The translations under genes and the position numbers were made by a program. From Vampirovibrionales bacterium (GTDB taxonomy: Bacteria > Cyanobacteriota > Vampirovibrionia > Vampirovibrionales > Vampirovibrionaceae), in contig JADJRF010000005.1 in assembly GCA_016712355.1 (NCBI GenBank), positions 1,798,001 to 1,862,000 on the forward strand: a stretch of DNA of 64,000 bases. Direction: 5' to 3'. Shown one piece after another: positions 17,342 through 26,011 of the stretch (the stretch's first letter is position 1; the number at the start of each line of letters is the position of its first letter). Under the pieces are notes generated by a model. It was not told the origin of the DNA. It saw nothing but the letters and a program-made list of their open reading frames with translations, and searched no databases.

Positions 17342-18145
17342 TCAGCAGGGGGGCGGCTTTCCGCAAAACGTCCAGCGCTGCCACCAGGCCTGTTGCGGCT
17401 CGATGTAGAAATCTTCCGGGCGCAGCGTCACGGTGTGCGCGAGCGCTGACGCCGGAAAACGGGCCGTAATCAGCGCTTGCGCGCGCGTATCCGACAGAAT
17501 GCCCGTACACGGCGGGGTTTTCTCCAGCGCGGGATGGGGACGGGGCTGCTGGGCCTGAAGCAGCGCGCCTGCGGGGTTTGCAAGCGTCCCGCAAGGCGCA
17601 GGCAGCGGCGAACGCAGCCGGGTCGCCTTCTGACGACGCTCGCGATCGTCCGTATTCACGGCGCATGCGCCGCCCGACGCCGCGCCTTCCAGCGCCCACA
17701 GGCGTTTCTGAATGTAGTCGATGAGAAACGCCTTGGGCAGCATAATCCGCATGCCCGAACCGAGGCCGGGGCGCGGCGCAGGCGGGCTCTGCGCCGAAGA
17801 AAGGGCTTCGTCCGCTGACGAGACGCGCGGCGCAGTTGACGCGCCGGGATTCAGCATCGCCAGCGGGCATTGCAGCACGCGCAGCACGGCGCGCAGGGTT
17901 TCCAGCAGCGGGGTTTGCGTCGGTAATGGCCGAGGCGCCCGGCGTCCGATGCCCATCCAGGTGCGCATGGCGCGTTCAAAACGCGTGACAAACTGCACCG
18001 CCCAGAATCCCAGCCTGCGTTTGCCCGGATCGCGGGTTTTATCGGCCATCGCGACATCGAGCGCAGCGCACATCACCTCGTCAAAGAGCGAGATGTTCTG
18101 CATGAGGATTGAGAACAGCGCCTTTTGGCGCGAAACGCCAGCCAT
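17342..18145 (-). CDS. Unknown protein next to the IS remnant
   Basis: The start chosen is ATG at 18145 with GGAG ~10 bases upstream; the frame stays open to 18295, where it runs into IS-remnant sequence, so the longer form is unlikely. The 267-residue product is not recognised. The N-terminal ~90 residues are helical (SRQKALFSILMQNISLFDEVMCAALDVAM; aromatic/basic 'FWAVQFVTRFERAMRTWMG'), the middle is proline/serine-rich, and the C-terminus ends with 'TLRPEDFYIEPQQAWWQRW'. No signal peptide or membrane helix is evident. GC content matches the host, unlike the island that follows. Confidence 0.6.
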   Translation of the reverse strand: MAGVSRQKALFSILMQNISLFDEVMCAALDVAMADKTRDPGKRRLGFWAVQFVTRFERAMRTWMGIGRRAPRPLPTQTPLLETLRAVLRVLQCPLAMLNPGASTAPRVSSADEALSSAQSPPAPRPGLGSGMRIMLPKAFLIDYIQKRLWALEGAASGGACAVNTDDRERRQKATRLRSPLPAPCGTLANPAGALLQAQQPRPHPALEKTPPCTGILSDTRAQALITARFPASALAHTVTLRPEDFYIEPQQAWWQRWTFCGKPPPC

Positions 18146-18249
18146 GAGAGGATTTCTCCCTGTTTGCGAGAGGCTTGAGAGAGGTGATACTATCAGGCTA
18201 GCGCATGCGTTTATAAAAGCATAGAGATCAATATTTACGATTTTCAGCA

Positions 18250-18613
18250 GCCCGCCCCCTGAGCGCGTTTTGGGTGGATCTTGGGAGTGGTCCACCTGTT
18301 CAGGGATTACGGCAGGCCATTGTATCTGCGTAGTGACAATGGTTCCGAGTTCAATGCCGCCAGTCTACAGGATTGGCTGAGGGGACAGGGAACCCTGCCG
18401 TTGCTCATTGATCCGGACAATCCTTGTCAGAACGGGAAATATGAATCTTTCAACGGTCGATTTGGGACGAATGTTTGAATGCCGAGTGACCGGGCAGCCT
18501 GCGAGAGGCTCAGAACGTCATTGAGATGTGGCGCGAGCTACAATATCGAGCGGTCTCACAGCGCCCTGAAATACTGGACGCGCGAACAGTTCGCCGCCGC
18601 ATGGTATTCGTAA
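18250..18613 (+). pseudogene. Decayed IS3-family transposase (integrase core) fragment
   Basis: One frame (about 18250-18478) reads 'LFRDYGRPLYLRSDNGSEF' and later 'NGKYESFNGRF', matching the second Asp and the catalytic Glu of the DDE integrase core in IS3-type OrfB. After a stop at 18478 the reading shifts frame and resumes with 'YNIERSHSALKYWTREQFAA', the usual C-terminal block, ending at TAA 18611-18613. The N-terminal half of the transposase, the first Asp and the terminal inverted repeats are absent, so this is a dead remnant. It borders the AT-rich ApeA gene and marks the edge of an acquired segment. Confidence 0.85.
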
Positions 18614-18646
18614 GGATCCAGGTCTTTTGGGCTTTGAGGCCCTCTG

Positions 18647-20011
18647 TTAAGAGTCTTTATTAGGCCATTCTTGTAAGATTTCGCCAAATTTGGAGGATGG
18701 ATTATAGAAAAATTTAGAGTTTCTTTTTAGAGCACGTTCAATATGCTCATCTTCTATAGACAATTCTGTGAAGAGAAGTATAAAAAATAACATTTCTAAT
18801 TTCTTGTTGGCGTCATATAGTTCCTCTGGCGTGAAGGCCTTACTCTTATCTTGGGCGTTCCGGTGAAAATAATAATTCCGAGAGTCTACTATTTTTATAA
18901 TCAGTTTATCTTCAGAGTCTGTTATGAGGAGTTTGAGGCTTTGCGGCAATCGCGAAAATACCTCAGAAAGTCGTGTCTTAAGGTTTTTCCGCCCTTCGTC
19001 TATTAAGCGTCTATGGCATTCTTCTAAAGCATTTATCAAGCGAAAAAACTCGATTTCTGTATATTTCTGAATCGCGTATAAATTGCTCATCAGTAAATTT
19101 GAAACAGATTCCAATTTTTCTTTTTTAGAGAACCATTTCTCTAAAATTTCTGAAAATTTTTCGTCGATTTCTGAGTATGGCATCATAATTTGATGGGCAT
19201 GCCATTTTCTGCGCGGCTCTTTCCGGGTCTCTCGAAATATTATCTGGGCATACTCTGAAGATTCTGCTCCTCTGAAAAATTTTCCTGTGCAAGAATTAAA
19301 ATAAACTGGCTCCCCTGTTAATAGGCTTAGCAAGCTCCTGATGTGGGACAATGTGCTTATATAGTATTCAAGTTGGCTTGCTTTATCTGGTTTTACAGTA
19401 ATGTTTGGAGTGAATCCAAGTTGGATTTCTCTGTAATTATTTTTAGAATTCATGCTTATAGTGCTGCCAATTAGAAAGTTGAGATTCTCATTTTCTATAC
19501 GATGTTCAATATCGTTTTTTAATTCAAATCTGACTTTAATAGATCTAATATTTTTTGATTCGTTAGTCTCGGCTTGAGATTCAAAGGGCTTTGTCTGGAG
19601 CCATTTTTCCAGTTGGTCGATGTGCACTGTAATCTCGTCAAAACAAATGTCTTCTTCATTTTTGAATAGTGTATTGCCTAACAGGGCAAATTCACTACTA
19701 TAAGTTCTTTGGATGACTTCAAAGTTTCCATGGTTTTCTCTCGTCAGCATTAGTTTGTATAAAGTAATCGCTAGGTTTCTTCTTGGGGTGTTGGGATGTT
19801 CATTAAACCCAGTTCCATGAAGAATCTTAATTTCGGGATCACGAGAAAATCCCTTCCCTGAAAAAATCGACCCCTCTTCGTATATTTTTAACTCGATACG
19901 TTCTCCGCTAACATGTTTTAAAGTTCCTGGCATCTTCTCATTTTCCTTCCCTGGGAGCCAGAAGAATCCAGTTAGCTCAAAATCTGATTTTAAGTTATAA
20001 TGTTTTTCCAT
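18647..20011 (-). CDS. apeA: ApeA-like HEPN anti-phage defence protein
   Basis: A 454-residue protein whose N-terminal half matches the ApeA N-terminal domain pattern ('FELTGFFWLPG...GTLKHVSGERIELKIYEEG'). Its C-terminus is a HEPN domain with the RNase motif R-x4-H as 'RNYYFH' (Arg378, His383). In known systems ApeA is a single-protein defence gene, and HEPN domains usually act as RNases that cut RNA after phage infection to stop phage production. Base composition is strikingly AT-rich (many AAA, ATT, TTT codons) against the GC-rich surroundings, and it lies directly beside an IS3 remnant, so recent horizontal gain is likely. The gene is intact. The SD before ATG 20011 is weak. No partner gene is adjacent, as expected for ApeA. 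Confidence 0.82.
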   Translation of the reverse strand: MEKHYNLKSDFELTGFFWLPGKENEKMPGTLKHVSGERIELKIYEEGSIFSGKGFSRDPEIKILHGTGFNEHPNTPRRNLAITLYKLMLTRENHGNFEVIQRTYSSEFALLGNTLFKNEEDICFDEITVHIDQLEKWLQTKPFESQAETNESKNIRSIKVRFELKNDIEHRIENENLNFLIGSTISMNSKNNYREIQLGFTPNITVKPDKASQLEYYISTLSHIRSLLSLLTGEPVYFNSCTGKFFRGAESSEYAQIIFRETRKEPRRKWHAHQIMMPYSEIDEKFSEILEKWFSKKEKLESVSNLLMSNLYAIQKYTEIEFFRLINALEECHRRLIDEGRKNLKTRLSEVFSRLPQSLKLLITDSEDKLIIKIVDSRNYYFHRNAQDKSKAFTPEELYDANKKLEMLFFILLFTELSIEDEHIERALKRNSKFFYNPSSKFGEILQEWPNKDS

Positions 20012-20309
20012 CTCTGTTGTCTTAGACTACACTTTCTCATGTGCGCTTTCCGTTCAATGGAGAAACCTATTCCGAGAAGAGGGCAAAATCAATTAAACCT
20101 TCTGTCGAAGAATGAGTAAATACTTAAATAATGTTTCTTGGACTAGAAGTGATTTAGGGAAGTTTTACGCTAATGCGTAATTCCTTAGCGTGATATAACA
20201 TCACTCAAAAATCAAGTGTGATTTAAAGGCTGGCCATGATCGCTTGCTCTGAAATTTTTTGAATTCAGATTTTCCTGTTAGTTGCCTCACGTGATCAGTG
20301 CAGCTAAGA
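20012..20309. other. AT-rich intergenic region with two hairpins
   Basis: This AT-rich sequence shares the composition of the ApeA gene and probably arrived with it; it should hold the ApeA promoter. Two perfect 7-bp inverted repeats are seen: ACGCTAA-N11-TTAGCGT at 20167-20191, and CGTGATC-N11-GATCACG at 20290-20314. The second overlaps the glpK stop codon and could end that transcript, although no T-run follows. No gene is visible. Confidence 0.5.
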
Positions 20310-21812
20310 TCACGAACTCTCTAACAGCGCTCCTTGAGCGGCGTCCCAGTGGGCGAGGCGCTCGGCGCGCCAGGCGGCGTCGCGTTGAGGAAGCGCCTCA
20401 TGCGCCGGATGCGGCAGATCGGCGATCGCCGCGCTTGACGACCAGAATCCGCTTGCAAGGCCGCCTAGATAAGCCGCTCCGCGCGCGGTTACGTCCGGGT
20501 CGTCGCTGCACAACAGACGCACGCCTAAAATATCGGCCAGCGTTTGACGTAACACCGGCGACTGACTGACGCCGCCGTCCAGATGGATTTCTGCGACGGG
20601 GCCGACCGTCGGCGTCAGGGCGCGCAAATTGTCGTGCGCCCGCAAAGCGATGGCGTCAAACGCCGCGCGCGCCAGATGCGCAGGCGTCGTCCGCAGACTG
20701 AGCCCGAGCAGTTGCCCCCGCGCTTCAGGCCGCCAATGAGGCGCTCCCAGACCCGTGAAAGCGGGAATCATCGTCACGCCGCCGCTGTCGGGAACGCTGG
20801 CGGCAAGACGATCGGCCTGCGTGGCGTCGGCGAAAAGCCCCAGAGCGTCGCCTAGCCAGTTCAGCGCCGCCCCGGCGCAGAAAACGCCGCCTTCCAGTGC
20901 ATAGGCGGCTTCTCCTGCGGCATTACACGCGAGCGTGGTTAAAAGACCCGGCGCGCTGGTCGCTTCCGCCTGAGCATCTGAGCCAAGATTGGCGAGCAGA
21001 AAGGCTCCCGTGCCGATAGTCAGCTTGGTCGCGCCGCGCGTCCAGGCGCGTTGACCGTACAGACCGGCCTGCTGATCGCCGGCGTTTCCGGCCAGGGGAA
21101 TGGCGCGACCGCCGGTCAGCGCGGGATCCGTGGCGCCATAGACGGCGCAGGAGGATGTCACCTGCGCCAGCGCTGAGGCGGGGACGTTAAATAAGGCCAA
21201 CAGCTCCTCGTCCCACTGTCGGCGGTGAATATCGAATAGCAGCGTGCGCGAGGCGTTGGTCAGATCGCTGATGTGCAGGCGCTTGCCGGATAATCGCCAG
21301 AGAATCCAGCTGTCAATTGTTCCGAATCTGAGTTTGCCTGCTTTTGCGCGATCAGAAACCGCTGTAACGTTCTCCAGCAGCCATTGATACTTGGTCGCCG
21401 AAAAATACGGGTCGAGCAGCAGGCCGGTTCTGGCGCGAATCAGGGGTTCGACGCCCGCTTTGCGCAAGGTCTCGCATTGGGCGGCGGTTCGCCGACACTG
21501 CCAGATGATGGCCGGGGCCAGCGGTTCGCCGGTGTCATCGTCCCACGCCACAACGCTTTCGCGCTGATTGGTGATGGCGATGGCGTGGACGTCCTCCCAA
21601 CCGGCGCGCGCCTGCGCCAGAGCGGTTTCAATGGCAGGCAGGGTCAGGGCCCAGAGCGTCCAGGCGTCTGCTTCCACCCAGCCGGGAGCGGGATGCGAGA
21701 GCGTCACGGGCGTAACTGCGCGCCCACGGAGGACGCCCGCGCGATCGAGCGCCAGAATTTTCAGGCCGGTGGTGCCGTGGTCGATGGCGATAATCAGCGG
21801 GCGGGCGGTCAT
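20310..21812 (-). CDS. glpK: Glycerol kinase
   Basis: GlpK phosphorylates glycerol to sn-glycerol 3-phosphate in the cytoplasm. The 500-residue protein has the FGGY-family layout: 'IIAIDHGTTGLKILALD' (phosphate 1 loop), 'ITNQRESVVAWDDDTGEPLAPAIIWQCRRT' (substrate region), 'GTIDSWILWRLSG', 'LAGNAGDQQAGLYGQ', and the C-terminal ATP site 'AEIHLDGGVSQSPVLRQTLADIL'. Length is typical. Its ATG overlaps the TGA of xseB (ATGA), making it the last gene of the coupled proS-xseA-xseB-glpK unit. No glpF or glpD lies nearby, so it may act mainly in glycerol salvage for phospholipid synthesis (pgsA is in the same window). The usual FBP/EIIA-Glc control cannot be judged from sequence alone. Confidence 0.93.
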   Translation of the reverse strand: MTARPLIIAIDHGTTGLKILALDRAGVLRGRAVTPVTLSHPAPGWVEADAWTLWALTLPAIETALAQARAGWEDVHAIAITNQRESVVAWDDDTGEPLAPAIIWQCRRTAAQCETLRKAGVEPLIRARTGLLLDPYFSATKYQWLLENVTAVSDRAKAGKLRFGTIDSWILWRLSGKRLHISDLTNASRTLLFDIHRRQWDEELLALFNVPASALAQVTSSCAVYGATDPALTGGRAIPLAGNAGDQQAGLYGQRAWTRGATKLTIGTGAFLLANLGSDAQAEATSAPGLLTTLACNAAGEAAYALEGGVFCAGAALNWLGDALGLFADATQADRLAASVPDSGGVTMIPAFTGLGAPHWRPEARGQLLGLSLRTTPAHLARAAFDAIALRAHDNLRALTPTVGPVAEIHLDGGVSQSPVLRQTLADILGVRLLCSDDPDVTARGAAYLGGLASGFWSSSAAIADLPHPAHEALPQRDAAWRAERLAHWDAAQGALLESS

Positions 21813-22111
21813 TGCGCCTCGTCGGAACTCGATTCGTCAGCGTCGTCGTCGTCGTCACCGGCGAGCGAATCGGCCAGATCGCTGAGCGCTTCGCCCTCTT
21901 GGCGCAGGGCGCTGGTGAGGGTCTCAATCCGGCCGCGCGACTGGCTTAGGACCTGTTGACAGGCGCGCAGGTGGCCGACGCCTTGTTCAAACAGCGTCAG
22001 CGACGATTCCAGCGTGAGATTGCCGCTGCGAAAGGCGTCGAGAATCTCGTCCAGCGCGCGCGCTTCTTGAGTAAAATCGGGCAGGGGTTGAGATGGCGAA
22101 GAACTAGCCAT
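21809..22111 (-). CDS. xseB: Exodeoxyribonuclease VII small subunit
   Basis: A 100-residue protein with the family core 'LDEILDAFRSGNLTLESSLTLFEQGVGHLRACQQVL', which forms the helices that bind the large subunit XseA. Exonuclease VII degrades single-stranded DNA from both ends in repair. The tail is a short run of acidic residues (GDDDDDADESSSDE), common in the family. It starts 11 bases after the xseA stop and overlaps glpK by 4 bases, so expression of the three is linked. Confidence 0.93.
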   Translation of the reverse strand: MASSSPSQPLPDFTQEARALDEILDAFRSGNLTLESSLTLFEQGVGHLRACQQVLSQSRGRIETLTSALRQEGEALSDLADSLAGDDDDDADESSSDEAQ

Positions 22112-22122
22112 AATCAGGGCTC

Positions 22123-23517
22123 CTATGGGGTATGGGGGGACATCGGGCTGATGGCGCGCGCGTGAGCCAGAATCTCGCCGTCGCTCAAGCGCAGCGTCAG
22201 CGCGTCCTCTGGCGTGACTTCAGCGACTGAACGAATCAGCGAGCCGTCTGGGCGGGCGATCATCGCATACCCTCTCGACAGCGTGCGCAGCGGGCTCAAT
22301 GCCTCCAGCGCGGCGGCGGCGGCGCTCAATTTTCGCTCGCTGTTGGCGTAAACAGCTTCCATCGCAGCGATTAAGGCTTCGCGCTGGTCGCGCAGGCGAT
22401 TGTCCGCGCGGACGCAGACGCCCTCGAATACGCTGAGCAGGCGTGTGGCGCGCTGATCCAGCGATTGTTCAAAAAACATCAACTGGCTGCCGAGTGCGCG
22501 CAGCAAGGCGTCGCGACGGGACGCCAGCGCGTCGGTCATCGCATAGTAGTCGGGGATGGCCCACTCGGCGGCGGCGGTAGGCGTGGAGGCGCTGTAATCG
22601 GCGGCGGCGTCGCAAAGCGAGAAGTCCGGCTCGTGGCCGATGCCGCACACGACGGGAATCCGCGAGCGGTTGACGGCGCGCACGGCGGGCTCTTCGCTGA
22701 AGCAGAAGAGGTCTTCATACGAGCCGCCGCCTCGCGCCAGCAAGATGACGTCCAGCGCCTGCGGGCCGCGCAACGCGTTGAGGGCGTCCAGCGCGTCGGC
22801 GATAGCCTGCGACGCGCCTGCGCCCTGCACCGGGACCGGCGCCAGCAGCACACTCACCACAGGATTCTTGCGGCGGATGACGCGCATCATGTCGTGCCAG
22901 ACCGCGCCGGTGGGAGAGGTTATCACGCCCGCGCGCAGCGGAAAGGCGGGCAGGTCGCGCTTTCGATCAGGCAGAAACAGGCCTTCTCGCTCCAGACGCT
23001 CCTTGATCTGTAAAAATGCCAGTTGCAGCGCGCCCACGCCGATAGGTTCCACGCGTCGGGCGACCAGCGAGTAGGTTCCGTTGGGCGCATAGACGTCTAA
23101 CGCCCCGCTGACGGTAACAGCAAGGCCGTCTTTCAACTCAAAGGGCATGGCGCGCAGCACGCTGGCCCAAATAACGCCCTTAATCGCCGCGCCGTCGTCT
23201 TTCAGCATAAAATACGCGTGCCCGCGCGAGGAGACGCTGACGTTTGAGAGTTCGCCTTCCACCAGAATCGTTTGCCCGAGAGCCGGATCGCGGGCCAGCG
23301 CGCCTTTAATCAGTGCGGTAAGCTCGCTGACCGTGAGCGGGGAGGGAGACGAGGGCGCCAGCGAAGATGAATTTGCGTTCGAAATGGCGGCGTCGGCGCG
23401 TGGGGCGCGTTTACGTTTGGGCGCAGGCGGCTTTGTCCCGTCGGGATTCTGCGCTGCCTGATCGCGAGCCGCCGGGGACGGGAGGCTCGTCTCGAACAGG
23501 CGTTGCTGCTCGCTCAA
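22123..23517 (-). CDS. xseA: Exodeoxyribonuclease VII large subunit
   Basis: The catalytic subunit of exonuclease VII. After a ~70-residue Ala/Pro/Lys-rich leader it shows the OB-fold ('ILVEGELSNVSVSSRGHAYFMLKDDGAAIKGVIW'), then the catalytic domain with 'GVITSPTGAVWHDMMRVIRRKNP', 'ILLARGGGSYEDLFCFSEE' and 'PVVCGIGHEPDFSLCDAAADYSASTPTAAAEW', followed by a long helical region. The start is most likely the TTG at 23517, which overlaps the proS stop as TTGA; the open frame continues to 23583 inside proS. This gives 464 residues. It is followed by xseB, as in many bacteria. Confidence 0.93.
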   Translation of the reverse strand: MSEQQRLFETSLPSPAARDQAAQNPDGTKPPAPKRKRAPRADAAISNANSSSLAPSSPSPLTVSELTALIKGALARDPALGQTILVEGELSNVSVSSRGHAYFMLKDDGAAIKGVIWASVLRAMPFELKDGLAVTVSGALDVYAPNGTYSLVARRVEPIGVGALQLAFLQIKERLEREGLFLPDRKRDLPAFPLRAGVITSPTGAVWHDMMRVIRRKNPVVSVLLAPVPVQGAGASQAIADALDALNALRGPQALDVILLARGGGSYEDLFCFSEEPAVRAVNRSRIPVVCGIGHEPDFSLCDAAADYSASTPTAAAEWAIPDYYAMTDALASRRDALLRALGSQLMFFEQSLDQRATRLLSVFEGVCVRADNRLRDQREALIAAMEAVYANSERKLSAAAAALEALSPLRTLSRGYAMIARPDGSLIRSVAEVTPEDALTLRLSDGEILAHARAISPMSPHTP

Positions 23518-25400
23518 GCGCCTGCCTGCCGCGAAGCGCAATCTGCGAACGGCCGCCAGCTGGCCATCTGCGCACGCGCCCACTCGACGACCTGCGCCTC
23601 TGGAATATCAGCGGCCGCCGCGCCGTCGCGCATGCGGACTTCCAGTAAGCCTTCGGCTGCCTTTTTTCCGGCGGTGATGCGGATGGGGAAGCCAATCAGG
23701 TCGGCGTCCTTGAACTTGACGCCCGCGCGTTCGTCGCGATCATCGAAGACGGTTTCAACGCCGGCGGCCTGTAACGCTGCATAGACGCGTCGGGCGAGGG
23801 TTATTTGCGTCTCATCAAACGTATTGACGGGGATCACAATCGCGTGATACGGCGCAATCGCCATCGGCCAGACGATGCCGTTTACGTCGTGGAAGCGCTC
23901 GACTGCCGCCGCCGCCGTTCGCGTCACGCCGATGCCGTAGCATCCCATGATAAAGGGCTGTTCCGTCCCGTCTTCAGCCATATAGCGCGCGTCCATGCGC
24001 TCCGAGTATTTGACTCCCAGCTTGAAGATATTGCCGACTTCAATGCCGCGCGTCTGCCGCAGGGGCTGGGCGCTGCCATCGGGCGACAGATCGCCTTCGC
24101 GGGCCAGTTTGATATCGCGCACGCAAAAAGGCGGCGGCGCGCTGGCGCCTGCGTTTGCGGTCCAGGGCCACTCAGCGCCGACGGTGTGAAATCCCGCGCG
24201 GTTATCGGCCATCACAAAGCGTCGAAGCGGCAGGACGCTCGCGTCAAAGATCACCGGCATCGGGCGATTGTTGAGCAGCAGATGCGTGGGCGCAACGTCA
24301 GGATTATTGGCAATCGGCGAGAGCGACTCGTTCAGCGGGCCGCCAGAAATAACGCATCGCGTGACGCCGCCGACATAGCCTTTGACGGCGCCCGTATATT
24401 GCTGAATCTCTTCCGCCGTGGCCAGACGGATTTCTTGCGCCAGAACGGCGTTCTTCAGCCGGGTTTCTTCGACTTCGAGATCGCCGCGAATCAGCGCCAG
24501 AAAGGGTTCTCTTTCGTTGCGAATATACAGCATCGCCTTGCAGATGAGCGAAGGCGGGCAGTTCAGAAAGCGGCACAGCGCTTCAATCGTATCGCAATTG
24601 GGGGTTTCGACTTCTTGCTCCGTGGCAAATAAAGCCGAGCCGTCGGTGAGCGCCGGCGGGAGGATGGATTCTGCGCGATCGGCGTTGGCGGCGTAGCCGT
24701 AGTCGTCGGTGTAGAAGACGACGTTCTCGCCGCTTTCCGGCTCGCCGGGGGCGATACGGGTCAATACCATAAACTCGTGGCTGACGCTGCCGCCAATGGC
24801 GCCGCTGTCGCTGCGCACCATCACCGTTTCGAGGCCGCAGCGCTCGAAAATCCTCGTATAGGCCGCCGCCATCACCTCGTACTCACGGTCGAGATCGGCG
24901 TCGCTGACGTGGAAGCTATAGGCGTCCTTCATCACGAATTCCCGCGCGCGCAGCAGGCCAAAGCGCGGGCGCACCTCGTCGCGGTATTTGTTTTGAATCT
25001 GGTAGAGATTCACCGGCAGATTACGATACGACTTCACCTCGTTGCGGGCGATCGCTGTGATGACTTCTTCATGAGTAGGGGCCAGCACGCAATCGCGCCC
25101 GTGGCGGTCTTGCAGACGCATCAGCTCCTTGCCGTAGACGTCCCAGCGACCCGATTCCTTCCACAGGTCGGCGGGTTGCAGAATGGGCATCAGCAGTTCC
25201 TGCGCGCCAGCGGCGTCCATCTCCTCGCGGACGATGGTTTCGACCTTGCGCACGACGCGCTTCATCAGCGGGAGAAGGTTATACAGCCCTCCCGCCAGAC
25301 GGCGGATGTAACCGGCGCGGGCCAGCAACTGGTGGCTGACCACCTCGGCGTCGGCGGGCGTTTCGCGCAGCGTGGTCGCCAGCAGGCGGCTCATATCCAT
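23514..25400 (-). CDS. proS: Prolyl-tRNA synthetase (bacterial type with editing domain)
   Basis: ProRS charges tRNA-Pro. The start is ATG at 25400 ('MDMSRLLATTLRETPADAEV') with GAAGGA upstream; the frame extends to 25454 without support. The ~628-residue protein has motif 1/2 blocks 'LPLMKRVVRKVETIVREEMD', 'YQIQNKYRDEVRPRFGLLRAREFVMKDAYSFH', an inserted YbaK-type editing domain (about residues 235-400, 'IRGDLEVEETRLKNAV'), motif 3 'FIMGCYGIGVTRTAAAAVERFHD' and a C-terminal anticodon-binding domain ('GVETVFDDRDERAGVKFKDADLIGFPIRITAGKKA'). It leads the coupled operon with xseA, xseB and glpK. Confidence 0.96.
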   Translation of the reverse strand: MDMSRLLATTLRETPADAEVVSHQLLARAGYIRRLAGGLYNLLPLMKRVVRKVETIVREEMDAAGAQELLMPILQPADLWKESGRWDVYGKELMRLQDRHGRDCVLAPTHEEVITAIARNEVKSYRNLPVNLYQIQNKYRDEVRPRFGLLRAREFVMKDAYSFHVSDADLDREYEVMAAAYTRIFERCGLETVMVRSDSGAIGGSVSHEFMVLTRIAPGEPESGENVVFYTDDYGYAANADRAESILPPALTDGSALFATEQEVETPNCDTIEALCRFLNCPPSLICKAMLYIRNEREPFLALIRGDLEVEETRLKNAVLAQEIRLATAEEIQQYTGAVKGYVGGVTRCVISGGPLNESLSPIANNPDVAPTHLLLNNRPMPVIFDASVLPLRRFVMADNRAGFHTVGAEWPWTANAGASAPPPFCVRDIKLAREGDLSPDGSAQPLRQTRGIEVGNIFKLGVKYSERMDARYMAEDGTEQPFIMGCYGIGVTRTAAAAVERFHDVNGIVWPMAIAPYHAIVIPVNTFDETQITLARRVYAALQAAGVETVFDDRDERAGVKFKDADLIGFPIRITAGKKAAEGLLEVRMRDGAAAADIPEAQVVEWARAQMASWRPFADCASRQAGA

Positions 25401-25523
25401 GGGCGGGGCGTTCCTTCTCTGGAGGGCATCCGAAACGCCCCCATCATAGGCCAAACCCGCCGCCGCGATCCAGCGGGTCGACGCGGAGGGGTTTCACGCG
25501 CGCGGCGTCAGACTGTCAGGCCA

Positions 25524-25844
25524 TTACGCCATTGTATCCAGCCGTTTTACCGCCGCAAGGTCCCGCTCCACATCAACCGAAGTCACCCCGGGACGCTCGA
25601 CCAGGCGAACATTCTGGCCGGCGAAGTCGAAAATAATCGGGCGGTCTGCGCTCCTTGCGGCTTCTAGGCCCCGCGAAACTTTTAGTCCCAACAAGGGATC
25701 GCCTTTTTCCACAGTCAACGTCAGGTAGCGCCGATTGCCAGAACCGATTTCGCCCAACTCGCGAAGCCCGTTGTCAGCTCGCAACTGTTGAAGCGCCTTT
25801 GGGGCTGGACGCGTATCACCAACGTGGAGTGCCGTGCGTGTCAT
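25524..25844 (-). CDS. Small unknown protein (106 aa)
   Basis: The start is ATG at 25844 with AAGGAG 6 bases upstream; a slightly longer GTG frame (25859) contains that SD. The product begins 'MTRTALHVGDTRPAPKALQQ' and contains two beta-rich blocks ('RRYLTLTVEKGDPLLGLKVSRG', 'RPIIFDFAGQNVRLVERPG'). It is not recognised. An inverted repeat lies just upstream (25883-25908) around a TATCAT hexamer on the minus strand, suggesting a regulated promoter. It is one of several small single-gene units of unknown function in this stretch. Confidence 0.6.
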   Translation of the reverse strand: MTRTALHVGDTRPAPKALQQLRADNGLRELGEIGSGNRRYLTLTVEKGDPLLGLKVSRGLEAARSADRPIIFDFAGQNVRLVERPGVTSVDVERDLAAVKRLDTMA

Positions 25845-25882
25845 CTTATTCTCCTTCACAACAACCTGATTTCACTGAATCC

Positions 25883-25908
25883 CGACGCGCATGATACCAC
25901 ACGCGTCG
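25883..25908 (-). promoter_or_regulatory. Inverted repeat over the putative promoter of the 106-aa gene
   Basis: CGACGCG-N12-CGCGTCG encloses a TATCAT -10-like hexamer on the minus strand, about 40 bases from the start codon at 25844. This arrangement fits a repressor operator, but it could be a plain hairpin. No -35 was assigned. Confidence 0.3.
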
Positions 25909-25952
25909 CGGGATGAATCGACGGCGCGCCGATGGGGATTCGCGCTCAGGCG

Positions 25953-25985
25953 AAGCGCCCCGGCAGCCGTTGGCTGGGGGCGCTT
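25953..25985 (-). terminator. GC-rich hairpin after the membrane chemoreceptor gene
   Basis: AAGCGCCCC and GGGGCGCTT form a perfect 9-bp stem with a further inner CAGCC/GGCTG stem. It lies 26 bases beyond the chemoreceptor stop. There is no U-run on the minus strand, so termination is plausible but not proven. Confidence 0.45.
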
Positions 25986-26011
25986 TACGCGTAAAGAGGG
26001 CGATCGCCGCC

